A model generated the notes under the pieces. That model made no database searches. It was not told where the DNA came from and was given only the letters and a program-made list of their open reading frames with translations. A program made the position numbers and the translations under genes. Below, piece after piece: positions 18,367 through 26,870 of a stretch of 64,000 bases of DNA. Source of the stretch: VRUE01 sp963753585 (GTDB taxonomy: Bacteria > Actinomycetota > Thermoleophilia > Solirubrobacterales > 70-9). How positions within the stretch are numbered: position 1 is the stretch's first letter; each line of letters starts with the position of its first letter. The stretch is from the NCBI GenBank assembly GCA_963753585.1, contig CAVWCU010000001.1:1922001-1986000 (forward strand), read 5' to 3'.

Positions 18367-19928
18367 CGACCACCGGTGCCGCCTACACGGCGGCGAGCAT
18401 TTTCTCGAAGCTCATCGCGGTTGCGCTGCTGCCGCTCTACACGCGCTACCTGACGCCGGAAGACTACGGCGCCGCCGAGGTGATGTTCGCCGCCGTCGTC
18501 TCGGCCAGCATCGTCGTCCGGCTCGGCGTGATCGAGGCGCTGTTGCGCTTCTATTACAAGGATGGAGAGGACCCCGACCGGGTCCTCTCGACCTCCTTCG
18601 CCGCGCTCTTCTGGTTCTCCACCGTCGCGGCGCTGATCGCCCTGCCCTTCGCCGGGCCGATCTCCGAAGCGCTGCTCCCCGAACCGGCCGGCCTCGACCC
18701 CCGCGAGGCAGTCGCCTGGCCGGGCGACGCTGCGGACCTGGCGCGGATCTCGATCGCCGGCCTCTGGGTGCTGACGTTGCACGAGTACCTGCTGACGATC
18801 TTCCGGCTTGAGGAGCGCGCCCGCGCTTTCTTCGTGACGACGATGCTGAACGTGGTGGCCGCGATCGGGCTCACCGTCGTCCTCGTCGTCGGCGCCGACG
18901 AGGGGGCCCGCGGCCTGCTGCTCGGCAGCTACGTCAGCGGCGCCGCCTTCGTGCTCGGCCTGATCGTCTACCACCGGCGCCGGCTCTCGCTCTGGATCGA
19001 CAGGGGCCTGCTGCGGCGGATGCTGCGCTTCGGCACCCCGACGATGCCGGCCGAGCTCTCGCTCTACGCGCTCAATTTCGTCGACCGCATCATCATCGTC
19101 CGCACTCTCGGCCTCGCCGAGGCGGGCCTCTACTCGCTGGCGGTCAAGTTCGCCCAGGCGGTCAACGTCCTGGTGCGCGGCTTCCAGCTTGCCTGGCCGC
19201 CACTTGCCTACTCGATCCGCGACGACGACGACGCCCGCCGCGCCTATGCCGCGGTGGTCACCTGGTTCGTGGTCGGTGGCGCCTTCGTCGTCTCCGGCAT
19301 GTGGCTGCTCTCGCGCTGGATCGTGCGCGCCCTGGCGGCGCCGGAGTTCTTCGATGCCTACGAAGCGATCGGCCTGATCGCGGCCGGGGTCACCCTCTAC
19401 GCCCTCTACATGGTGCTCGTCGTGATCCTCGGCCGCACGGGCCGCACCGAGTTCAACTTCCCCGCGACGGGTGCGGCCCTCGTCACCAACGTCGCCCTCA
19501 ACCTCGTCCTCGTGCCGCCGTTCGGCATCGTCGGAGCCGGCCTTGCCCTCGTCGCCTCCTACTTGGTCGTGCTGGCCCTGATGTACGGCTTCACCCAGCG
19601 CCTCTTCCCGGTCCCCTACGAATGGGGCCGGCTGGCCCGGGTCGTCCTGGTCTCCGCCGTGCTCGTCGCGGCGGGCGAGCTGCTGCTCCCGACCGACGGC
19701 TTCGTCGGCCTCCTCTCCCGCACGGCCCTCTGGCTCACCTACCCGCTCGCCCTGCTCGCGATCGGCTTCTTCACGCCCGGGGAGCGGGTGTGGTTGGCGA
19801 GGCTTCGTCACCCAGGTGAGCTGGCTCGCCAGCTCCGGTCGCTCCGCCAGGCTCAACCCACCGTGGACGGCTCGGTTCCGGAGGTCTACGAGGCGGAGCT
19901 CATCGACGACGACTCGCGCTCTCTCTGA
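18342..19928 (+). CDS. Oligosaccharide flippase (Wzx/MATE-like)
   Basis: This is a polysaccharide-biosynthesis family flippase of 528 residues with about twelve to fourteen membrane segments. The start is typical: SGYLRRLATTGAAYTAASIFSKLIAVALLPLYTR, followed by LTPEDYG. It moves lipid-linked sugar units to the outer leaflet for the polymerase. GTG 18342 lies inside the end of the polymerase gene, consistent with coupling. Its 3' end overlaps the convergent glycosyltransferase by 29 bases. Confidence 0.9.
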   Translation: MSGYLRRLATTGAAYTAASIFSKLIAVALLPLYTRYLTPEDYGAAEVMFAAVVSASIVVRLGVIEALLRFYYKDGEDPDRVLSTSFAALFWFSTVAALIALPFAGPISEALLPEPAGLDPREAVAWPGDAADLARISIAGLWVLTLHEYLLTIFRLEERARAFFVTTMLNVVAAIGLTVVLVVGADEGARGLLLGSYVSGAAFVLGLIVYHRRRLSLWIDRGLLRRMLRFGTPTMPAELSLYALNFVDRIIIVRTLGLAEAGLYSLAVKFAQAVNVLVRGFQLAWPPLAYSIRDDDDARRAYAAVVTWFVVGGAFVVSGMWLLSRWIVRALAAPEFFDAYEAIGLIAAGVTLYALYMVLVVILGRTGRTEFNFPATGAALVTNVALNLVLVPPFGIVGAGLALVASYLVVLALMYGFTQRLFPVPYEWGRLARVVLVSAVLVAAGELLLPTDGFVGLLSRTALWLTYPLALLAIGFFTPGERVWLARLRHPGELARQLRSLRQAQPTVDGSVPEVYEAELIDDDSRSL

Positions 19929-20820
19929 TCCCGTCGCCGCGAGCGGGGAAGAGCGCCTGGCGGGCGTGAGCCCAGTAGATCCTGGCGGGGTGGCGAGGGA
20001 GGGCGGTAGCAGCGAGGGCCCGCAACGCGTAGGACCAGGCGGTGAGGACGCGGACGGCCAAGGCGGCGACGCGGCCGTGGTGCTTGCGCATGTAGAGGTC
20101 TCGGTTGCGGTGGAATTCGACGATGCGGGGGAGGCCCTTGGCCAGGTCGGTGGAGAGCTGGTCATGGTGGACGGCCTCGGCACCGGGGACGAAGAGGCTG
20201 TGCCATCCGGCCTCGCCCAGGCGCTTGGCGAAGTCGCACTCGTCGTAGTAGACGAAGAAGGCGGGGTCCATGTAGCCGACCTCGGCAGCCGTCTCGCGCC
20301 GCACGAGCAGGGCGCTCGACTGCGCCCAGTCGACCCGGCGGGTGGCACTGCCTCTGCTCTGCACGGTCAGCCGGCGGTGCAGGAACAGGGCACCGGCGAG
20401 GGCGGTGCCGACGCCGGGGAAGCGCCAGGCGCAGGGCACCGGCGCCCCGCTGGAGTCGAGGAGCCGGGCGCCTGCGGCCGCCGCGCGCGGATCGGCCTCC
20501 AGCGCCGCGACCAGCGCCGCCGCCGCACCGGGCCTCAGCTCGGAGTCCTCGTTGAGCAGAAGGCAGTAGCGACCGCTCGCCTCGCGCATCAGGGTCGAGT
20601 CGTTCTCGGCCTTGCCCGTCCGCCGCTCCAGCGCGATCAGCTGCACGTCGCCGCCCTGTTCCCTCGCCGCCTCGACCGAGCCGTCGTCGGAGGCGTTGTC
20701 GAGGACGAGGATCTCGCGCTCGACCCCGGCCGGGTGGGTGCGCTCGATCGCGTCGAGGCAGGCGAGCAGGTACTCGCGGCCATTCGTGTTCACGACGCAG
20801 TAGGAGAGCGTGGGGGCCAA
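19900..20820 (-). CDS. Family 2 glycosyltransferase
   Basis: The 306-residue GT-A enzyme resembles rhamnosyl/galactofuranosyl transferases. It opens with LSYCVVNTNGREYLLACLD and has LVLDNASDDGSV (NDP binding), LLLNEDSELRPGA (the DxD-like metal site is here EDS) and FVYYDECDFAKRLGEAGW. No ATG fits the frame; TTG 20820 gives the family N-terminus. It is the only minus-strand gene in the exopolysaccharide cluster, divergent from the GT4 gene at 20843, so the 22-base gap must carry both initiation regions. Confidence 0.88.
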   Translation of the reverse strand: MAPTLSYCVVNTNGREYLLACLDAIERTHPAGVEREILVLDNASDDGSVEAAREQGGDVQLIALERRTGKAENDSTLMREASGRYCLLLNEDSELRPGAAAALVAALEADPRAAAAGARLLDSSGAPVPCAWRFPGVGTALAGALFLHRRLTVQSRGSATRRVDWAQSSALLVRRETAAEVGYMDPAFFVYYDECDFAKRLGEAGWHSLFVPGAEAVHHDQLSTDLAKGLPRIVEFHRNRDLYMRKHHGRVAALAVRVLTAWSYALRALAATALPRHPARIYWAHARQALFPARGDGIRESASRRR

Positions 20821-20842
20821 GGGGCCACCATAATCGCGCCTG

Positions 20843-21958
20843 ATGCGCGTGCAGCTAGTCGACCCCTCGGCCTTCACGCCGCCGTACGATCGCGCCCTGG
20901 CCGCGGCACTCGCCCGCGCCGACGTCGACGTCGAGCTGCTGACCAGCCGCTTCCTCTACGGCCCGGTGCCCCCGGCCGAGGGCTATCGGGTGCGCGAGTG
21001 CTTCTACCGCCGCACTTCGCCGCGTGCCCTCGATGCCCCCGGACGCCGCGTCCTCAAGGCAGCGGAGCACCTGCCCGACATGTTGCAGCTGCGCCGCACC
21101 CTCGACGCCGACGTCGTCCACTACCAGTGGCTGACGATGCCGCCCCTCGACGCGCGCCTGCTGCCACCGGCCCGGCCGCGCGTGCTCACCGCCCACTACG
21201 TATTGCCCCCGCAACCGAGCCGCCGCGATCTGGCGACCGCACGCCGGATGTTCGGACGCATGGACGCGGTCGTCGCCCACTCCGAGCACGGCGCGGCGCG
21301 GCTGAGAGACGAGGTCGGCCTGGACCCCGGTCGGGTCCGCGTCATCCCCCACGGCGCCTTCGACTACCTCACCCGGCTGCCGGAGGAGAAGCCGCTGGCG
21401 GCTGAGCTCCAGGGTGCCGAGGGCCCGGTGATCCTCTTCTTCGGCCTACTGCGTCCCTACAAGGGCATCGAGACCCTGCTCGAGGCCTTCCGCGAGGTTC
21501 GAGGCGCCGAGCTCTGGATCGTCGGCAACCCGCGCATGGACCCGGAGCCGCTGCGCCGTCTCGCCGCCGAGTGCCCCGGCCCCGTCCGCTTCGTCACCCG
21601 CTTCGTCGAGGACGCCGAGATCCCGGCGATCTTCCGCCGTGCCGACGTCGTCGTCCTCCCCTACCGCGACGTCGAGCACTCCGGCGTGCTCTACACCGGC
21701 CTCGCCTTCGGCAAGCCGATGGTGCTCAGCGCCGTCGGCGGCTTTCCCGAGGTCGCGGCAACAGGCGCCGCCCGCCTCGTGCAGCCCGAGGATCCCGCCG
21801 CGCTGGCGGAGGCGCTGAACGAGCTCGTCGCGGACCCCGCCGCCCGCGAGCGCCTGGCTCAGTCCGCGAGCGAAGCCGCGGCCGGTCCCTACTCCTGGGA
21901 CGCGGTCGCCGCCCAGACCCTCGCGCTGTACGGGGAACTGCTGGAGTCCAGGGGATGA
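20843..21958 (+). CDS. Family 4 (group 1) glycosyltransferase
   Basis: This is a 371-residue GT-B retaining glycosyltransferase. The acceptor half starts MRVQLVDPSAFTPPYDRALA; the donor half has VIPHGAFDYL, ILFFGLLRPYKGIETLLEAF, and the EX7E-type region FRRADVVVLPYRDVEHSGVLYTGLAFGKPMV. It probably adds a hexose to the lipid-linked repeat unit. Its stop overlaps the start of the next glycosyltransferase (ATGA). Confidence 0.92.
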   Translation: MRVQLVDPSAFTPPYDRALAAALARADVDVELLTSRFLYGPVPPAEGYRVRECFYRRTSPRALDAPGRRVLKAAEHLPDMLQLRRTLDADVVHYQWLTMPPLDARLLPPARPRVLTAHYVLPPQPSRRDLATARRMFGRMDAVVAHSEHGAARLRDEVGLDPGRVRVIPHGAFDYLTRLPEEKPLAAELQGAEGPVILFFGLLRPYKGIETLLEAFREVRGAELWIVGNPRMDPEPLRRLAAECPGPVRFVTRFVEDAEIPAIFRRADVVVLPYRDVEHSGVLYTGLAFGKPMVLSAVGGFPEVAATGAARLVQPEDPAALAEALNELVADPAARERLAQSASEAAAGPYSWDAVAAQTLALYGELLESRG

Positions 21959-23085
21959 CCGCGCTCGCCGTCCTCTTTTGGCTCAGTGCCGGGCTGATCG
22001 TCTACACGCACCTCGGCTACCCGCTCGCGCTGCGAGCGCTGCTCGCCCTGCGCCGCCGGCCGACGCTCGAGCCCGGCACCTGGGAGGAGCTGCCCCGCGT
22101 CTCGCTGATCGTCGCCGCCTACGACGAGGCGGAGGTGATCGAGGCCAAGGTCGCCAACGCGCTCGCCCTCGACTACCCGCGCGAGCTGCTGGAGCTGATC
22201 GTCGCCTCGGACGGCTCGACCGACGCGACGGCCGAGCGCGCCCGTGCGGCGGGCGCCGACCTGGTGCTCGAGCTCCCCCGCGGCGGCAAGATCGCCGCCC
22301 AGAACGCCGCCGCCGAGCGCGCCTCGGGTGAGATCTTCGCCTTCTCGGACGCGAACAGCGTCTGGCAGTCGGACTCCCTGCGCCACCTGCTCGAGCCCTT
22401 CGCCGACCCGGCGATCGGCTACGCCTGCGGCCAGGTCCGGTTCCTCGACTCCTCCGGCGACAACCTCGAGGGCGCCTACTGGCGCTATGAGATGAAGGTT
22501 CGGGAGATGGAGTCCGCTCTTGCCGGCGTCACCGCCGGCAACGGCGCGATCTACGCCGTGCGGGCGGGCGCATACGTCCCGCTCGCACCTTCGGGGAGCC
22601 ACGACCTCTCGTTCCCCTTCCGGCTGGCGAAGAAGGGAAAGCGCTCCCTCTACGTCCCCTGGGCGCGTGCCGAGGAGAAGATGGTGCCGACCATGGAGGG
22701 CGAGTTCGCCCGCAAACGGCGGATGATGGTCGGCCTCTGGGACATCGTCGTCGGCGAGCGGATGATCTCCCCGCGCGGCTACAAGCCCCTCTACGCCTTC
22801 GAGCTCTTCTCGCACCGGCTGCTGCGCTACCTCACTCCGTTCCTGCATCTGTTCGCCTTCCTCGCCAACCTCCTGCTGTTGGACCAGGGCTGGGTCTACG
22901 TCGTCGCCTACGGGGTCCAGCTGGCCGCGATCGCGGCCGCGATCCTCGGCGGCCAGTTCCGCATCGCTCCGCTCCGCATCGCCCGCTACTACGCGATGAC
23001 CACGCTCTCGATCGCCGCCGGTCTTTGGGACCGCATGCGCCAAGGGCCTCCGGCGAAGTGGGACAAGGCACCTGGGACGCGCTAG
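21955..23085 (+). CDS. Membrane family 2 glycosyltransferase (cellulose-synthase-like)
   Basis: This is a processive-type GT2 of 376 residues: an N-terminal membrane segment, a GT-A domain with VSLIVAAYDEAEVIEAKV, VASDGSTDAT, FSDANSVW and AGNGAIYAVR, and three C-terminal membrane segments from about residue 285. Cellulose-synthase-like enzymes often have QxxRW; here the equivalent region reads ARKRRMMVG. The start at ATG 21955 overlaps the GT4 stop. The TAG stop abuts the next ATG directly. Confidence 0.9.
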   Translation: MTALAVLFWLSAGLIVYTHLGYPLALRALLALRRRPTLEPGTWEELPRVSLIVAAYDEAEVIEAKVANALALDYPRELLELIVASDGSTDATAERARAAGADLVLELPRGGKIAAQNAAAERASGEIFAFSDANSVWQSDSLRHLLEPFADPAIGYACGQVRFLDSSGDNLEGAYWRYEMKVREMESALAGVTAGNGAIYAVRAGAYVPLAPSGSHDLSFPFRLAKKGKRSLYVPWARAEEKMVPTMEGEFARKRRMMVGLWDIVVGERMISPRGYKPLYAFELFSHRLLRYLTPFLHLFAFLANLLLLDQGWVYVVAYGVQLAAIAAAILGGQFRIAPLRIARYYAMTTLSIAAGLWDRMRQGPPAKWDKAPGTR

Positions 23086-23649
23086 ATGCCGCGCGCCCTC
23101 GACATCCTGATCGCAACTCTCGCGCTGCTTCTGCTCTCGCCCGTTCTCCTCGTCGCCGCGGTCGCGATCAAGCTGGGCAGCCGGGGCCCGGTCATCTACC
23201 GCCAGCGTCGGGTCGGGCTCGGCGACCGCGAGTTCGAGATGCTGAAGCTGCGCACGATGGTCGAGGGCTCCGACCCGGTCGGCGTCGGCACCATCGTCAC
23301 CCGCGAGGACCCCCGCGTCACCGGGGCGGGGCGCATCTTGCGCCGGACCTCGCTCGACGAGATCCCCAACCTGGTCAACGTCCTCCGTGGCGAGATGGCG
23401 ATCGTCGGTCCCCGCCCCACCATCCCCGCCCAGGTGAAGGACTACACGCCGCGCCAGCACCGCCGTCACGAGGTCCGCCCCGGGATCACCGGCTGGGCCC
23501 AGGTCCAGGGCCGCGCCGGCATTCCCTGGGAGGAGCGGATCGAGCTCGACGTCGAGTACGTCGAGCGCCGCAGCGTCGCCCTCGACGCCCGAATCCTCGC
23601 CAAGACCTCCTGGCTCCTCGTAACCGGCCACGGGCTGGCGCCGGATTAG
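23086..23649 (+). CDS. Initiating sugar-phosphate transferase (WcaJ/PglC type)
   Basis: This 187-residue monotopic phosphoglycosyltransferase transfers a sugar-1-phosphate to undecaprenyl phosphate, the first step of repeat-unit assembly. It has one N-terminal re-entrant/membrane helix, then GPVIYRQRRVGLGDREFEMLKLRTM, the Asp-Glu pair in RRTSLDEIPNLVNVLRGEMAIVGPRP, and RPGITGWAQVQGR. The short form without the extra membrane domain matches PglC-like enzymes. It follows the GT2 gene without a gap. Confidence 0.93.
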   Translation: MPRALDILIATLALLLLSPVLLVAAVAIKLGSRGPVIYRQRRVGLGDREFEMLKLRTMVEGSDPVGVGTIVTREDPRVTGAGRILRRTSLDEIPNLVNVLRGEMAIVGPRPTIPAQVKDYTPRQHRRHEVRPGITGWAQVQGRAGIPWEERIELDVEYVERRSVALDARILAKTSWLLVTGHGLAPD

Positions 23650-23673
23650 GCTTCGGCGCTGAGGAGCCGAGCC

Positions 23674-24216
23674 ATGAGCACCCCCCCAAAGGTCAGCCTG
23701 CGCCCGTTCGAACCCGGCGATGCCGCGGCTGTCCACCGCTGGTTCAACAACCATGAGGCGACCAGGACCCTGGTCGTGCAGCGCGAGTCCTTCTCACCCG
23801 GTGAAGCCCAGGCCTGGGTCCGCAGGGCGATGGACGTCTCGGGGGAGGACCGAAAGTACGCGATCCTGGTCGAGGATCACGCCGAGCCGGTCGGGTTCAC
23901 GGCGCTCTACGGGCTCACGCGTGACACTGGGCCGGAGCTGGGAGCTCTGATCGGGGACGAGGTGCGCCGCCGCGGGGTCGGCCGCCGCGCCGAGGCACTG
24001 ACCATCGCCAAGGCCTTCGACGAGCTCGGCGCCCACCGGGTTTACGGGGAGATCCCCGCCTTCAACGAAGCGGCGAAGCGGACGGTCGCCGGCCTCGGCT
24101 GGCACTACGTGGAAACGCTTCCCGATCGCGGTAAGCGGGACGGCGAGACTTTCGAGCTCGAGGTCTGGGCGGTCCTGCCCGAGGACTTTCGCAAGGCTAC
24201 GGCGGACTTGTTTTGA
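23674..24216 (+). CDS. GNAT family N-acetyltransferase (RimJ/RimL-like)
   Basis: The 180-residue acyltransferase has the GNAT core: a first strand KVSLRPFEPGDAAAVHRWF, acetyl-CoA loop EVRRRGVGRRAEALT, then AHRVYGEIPAFNEAAKRTVAGLGW. Its place at the end of the glycan cluster suggests acetylation of an amino sugar, as in polysaccharide modification, although protein or small-molecule targets are possible. GAGGAG lies ahead of ATG 23674. The stop overlaps the next start (TTGA). Confidence 0.85.
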   Translation: MSTPPKVSLRPFEPGDAAAVHRWFNNHEATRTLVVQRESFSPGEAQAWVRRAMDVSGEDRKYAILVEDHAEPVGFTALYGLTRDTGPELGALIGDEVRRRGVGRRAEALTIAKAFDELGAHRVYGEIPAFNEAAKRTVAGLGWHYVETLPDRGKRDGETFELEVWAVLPEDFRKATADLF

Positions 24217-25148
24217 AGGGCCGGGCGGAACTGCTCGGGGATCGCGGCGCGGAGGCCGTGAGCAAGGGGGACTTCTTCCGCTCGCGCCCGTTCCTCGACG
24301 CGGAAGGCGTCACCCACACCCTGCGAATCGAGACCGCCGGCGCGAAGCTGCTGGCGCCGCTGATCGTGCGGTCGATCGGCGACGGCCCCGAGCGCGACGC
24401 GATCTCCCCCTACGGCTACCCCGGCATGGCCGGCGCTGCGCAGCCGCTCGACCCCGCCGGGGCCGACTTCTCCGACACGGGTCTCGTCACGATCTTCATC
24501 CGCCATGCGCTCGCCGAGGTCCCGCTCCGCGGCGCGAGCGAGCGCAACGTCGTCCAGATCGCCGATCCCGGCTTGCCGCCGAAGAGCCGCCCGAGTGACC
24601 GCAACCAGATCAACAAGAATCTCCGCCGGGGTTATGAGCTCCGCATCGTCCCCGGCCCCGAGACGACCCCCGGTGACCGCGCCGGTTTCCTCGCCGCCTA
24701 CGAGCAGACGATGCGCCGCACCGGCGCCGCCGAGCGCTACTTCTTCCCCGCGGCCTACTTCGACCGCATCCTCGAGTCCGACTGCACCTGGCTCGCACTC
24801 GCCCACGCTCCCGGCGGAGAGACCGCCGCCGCCTCCCTCGCCGTCCGCAGCGATGGCTTCCTCCACTACTACCTCAGCGGCAGCGCCGACTCCCACCTGC
24901 GCGACTCGCCGATGAAGAACGTCCTCGCCGGCCTGGTCGAGCTCACGACCGAACAGGGCCTGCCACTCAACCTCGGCGGCGGCATCGCCCGCGGCGACAG
25001 GCTGGAGGAGTTCAAGCGGGGCTTCGCCAACCGCGAGCAGCCGTGGCGCACCTCGGAGATCGTCTGCGACGCGGCTGCCTACGCGCGCCTTTCCGCCGGC
25101 CATGACCCCGCCGGCTTCTTCCCCGCCTACCGCGTTGGTCCCAGCTAG
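24213..25148 (+). CDS. FemAB-like GNAT-fold transferase
   Basis: This is a 311-residue protein of the FemAB/BioF2-like GNAT group. Visible elements are ISPYGYPGM near the front, LPPKSRPSDRNQINKNLRRGYELRIV (typical of Fem-like basic helices) and YLSGSADSHLRDSPMKNVLAGLVE in the C-terminal GNAT half. Family members add amino acids to peptidoglycan bridges or acyl groups to glycans. TTG 24213 overlaps the preceding TGA. Stops of this gene and the convergent DUF3105 gene share CTAG at 25145-25148. Confidence 0.78.
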   Translation: MKGRAELLGDRGAEAVSKGDFFRSRPFLDAEGVTHTLRIETAGAKLLAPLIVRSIGDGPERDAISPYGYPGMAGAAQPLDPAGADFSDTGLVTIFIRHALAEVPLRGASERNVVQIADPGLPPKSRPSDRNQINKNLRRGYELRIVPGPETTPGDRAGFLAAYEQTMRRTGAAERYFFPAAYFDRILESDCTWLALAHAPGGETAAASLAVRSDGFLHYYLSGSADSHLRDSPMKNVLAGLVELTTEQGLPLNLGGGIARGDRLEEFKRGFANREQPWRTSEIVCDAAAYARLSAGHDPAGFFPAYRVGPS

Positions 25149-25924
25149 TTGATCGTCGGTTCCAGCGGGGTCGGCGCGGCCGGGTTGAACGTGTTGACCG
25201 GCTCGCCGCCGTATTTGCCCCAGGTCTCTTTGGCGAAGGCCCGGATCGCGTCGAGCGTGATCGCGCCTTTGTACTCGTTGCACCCGAGCACGTTCGTCCA
25301 GGTCGCCGCCGCAACCTCGTAGGGAATGTCCTCGTTCGGGAAGAGCAGCGTCCCGCCCCACATCGTTTCGTAGAGGCCGATCAGTTCCTCCTGGTCTCCC
25401 TCGGACAGGTCGGGGCTGTACTGGATCGTCAACCGCCCGTGCTCGAGCGAGTGGACCACGGCGGTTTCCTTCGGCATTTGGCTGTAGGCGCCGTCAGCCT
25501 GGGCGGTTTCGGAGTGGGTACCGGAGGTCGCAGGGTTCGTCCCGTACGTCGGCCCCGTGGCGGTCGGCGGGATGTGTTCGTGGCCCTCGTCTTTGAGGAG
25601 CAGCCGCAGGTCGCAGTCGGCCATCTTTGCCGCCTTTTTGACGTCGGTGACCTCGGCGACGGCAACCTCGGTGCCGGTGCGTTGGTCCGGCTGGACGCCG
25701 AACGTCTCACCGGTGCCGACGTCGATATGCGCCTCGCCGCCGTCGTTATTGCCGGCAGAGGAGGCGATGGCGAAGACGATGCCGATGAGGACGACCAAGC
25801 CGATTACGCCGGCCACGCCGTAGCCCGCCATCAGGCGCCGTCGCTCCGACGAGGCCTGATTCTTCTCGCGTTCCTGCCGGGCCTGGCGGAGCGCCTCTCT
25901 CTCTTCCTCCCTGCGATTTGCCAT
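25145..25924 (-). CDS. DUF3105 membrane-anchored protein
   Basis: This 259-residue protein has a charged cytoplasmic N-terminus (about residues 1-30), one membrane segment (about 34-54) and an external DUF3105 domain. The domain is recognised by GPTYGTNPATSGTH and VVHSLEHGRLTIQY, which carry conserved His residues, plus an isolated Cys pair (C in MADCDLR and VLGCNEY). The function of DUF3105 is unknown; conserved His suggest metal binding. It lies 18 bases downstream of metF, in the same direction. Confidence 0.88.
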   Translation of the reverse strand: MANRREEEREALRQARQEREKNQASSERRRLMAGYGVAGVIGLVVLIGIVFAIASSAGNNDGGEAHIDVGTGETFGVQPDQRTGTEVAVAEVTDVKKAAKMADCDLRLLLKDEGHEHIPPTATGPTYGTNPATSGTHSETAQADGAYSQMPKETAVVHSLEHGRLTIQYSPDLSEGDQEELIGLYETMWGGTLLFPNEDIPYEVAAATWTNVLGCNEYKGAITLDAIRAFAKETWGKYGGEPVNTFNPAAPTPLEPTIN

Positions 25925-25942
25925 GAGGCCGACCTATTTTAG

Positions 25943-26860
25943 TCAGAGAGACTTCGCCAAGTCGCCCGTCTCGCCTCGACGCCTCTCCCAAGGGCGTGCC
26001 GCGAGCACCGCCGCGAGCACCGCCCGCGTCGCCGGCGCCCGGTTGAGCGCGTAGAAGTGGATGCCGGGAGCACCCGCAACGAGCAGCTCTGCGCACTGCT
26101 GGGCGGCGTAGGCGACGCCGAGCTCGAACTCCGCCTGCCCGTCGCCTCCGGCAGCGTGGAAGGCCTCCTCCAGGCGAGGAGGGATCGAGGCGTCGCAGAG
26201 CTCGCAGATCCGCTTCGTCTGCGCGAAGCTCGCCACCGGAATCACCCCGGCCAGGATCGGGACCTCGATCCCTGCCGCCCGCGCGGCGGCGACGAAGTCG
26301 AAGTAGACCTGGTTGTCGAAGAAGAGCTGGGTGATCAGGAACGACGCCCCGGACTGCACCTTCGTCTTCAGGTAGGCGAGGTCGGTCTCGAGGTCGGGCG
26401 CCTCGGGATGCACCTCGGGGAAGCAGGCACCGCCGACCGTGAAGTCCCACCCCTCTGAGATGAAGGCGGCCAGCTCGGCCGCGCTCCCCAGCCCACCATC
26501 GGGCTGGACGAAGTCTTCTTGCCCCCGGGGCGGGTCGCCGCGCAGCGCGAAGACGTTCTCGATCCCCGCCTCGGCGATCCGGCCCAGCGTCGCCGCCAGG
26601 CCCTCACGCGTCTCGCCGACGCAGCTGAGGTGCGCCATGGTCTCGAAGCCCAGTTCCTCCTTGAGGGCGCGGGTGATCTCAACGGTCCCCTCGCGCGTCG
26701 AGCCACCGGCTCCGTAGGTGACGGAGACGAAATCGGGAGCGAGCTCGCGCAGCGACCGGGCGGTGTCGAACAGCGCCGCGGTCGCCTCCGCCGTCTTCGG
26801 CGGAAAGAGCTCGACCGAGAAGGTCGGTCCCTCCGAGGCGATGATCTCGTCGATACGCAC
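25943..26860 (-). CDS. metF: Methylenetetrahydrofolate reductase
   Basis: This FAD-dependent TIM-barrel enzyme makes 5-methyl-THF for methionine synthesis. The 305 residues include FSVELFPPKT, FVSVTYGAGGSTREGTVE, HLSCVGET, NVFALRGDPP, GGACFPEVHPEA, FLITQLFFDN and LAGVIPV, all MetF signatures including the catalytic Glu in VELFPPK. GTG 26860 matches the usual N-terminus; longer readings add unrelated sequence. It follows the sugar-porter gene by ten bases. Confidence 0.94.
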   Translation of the reverse strand: MRIDEIIASEGPTFSVELFPPKTAEATAALFDTARSLRELAPDFVSVTYGAGGSTREGTVEITRALKEELGFETMAHLSCVGETREGLAATLGRIAEAGIENVFALRGDPPRGQEDFVQPDGGLGSAAELAAFISEGWDFTVGGACFPEVHPEAPDLETDLAYLKTKVQSGASFLITQLFFDNQVYFDFVAAARAAGIEVPILAGVIPVASFAQTKRICELCDASIPPRLEEAFHAAGGDGQAEFELGVAYAAQQCAELLVAGAPGIHFYALNRAPATRAVLAAVLAARPWERRRGETGDLAKSL

Positions 26861-26870
26861 GAGGCGGAGG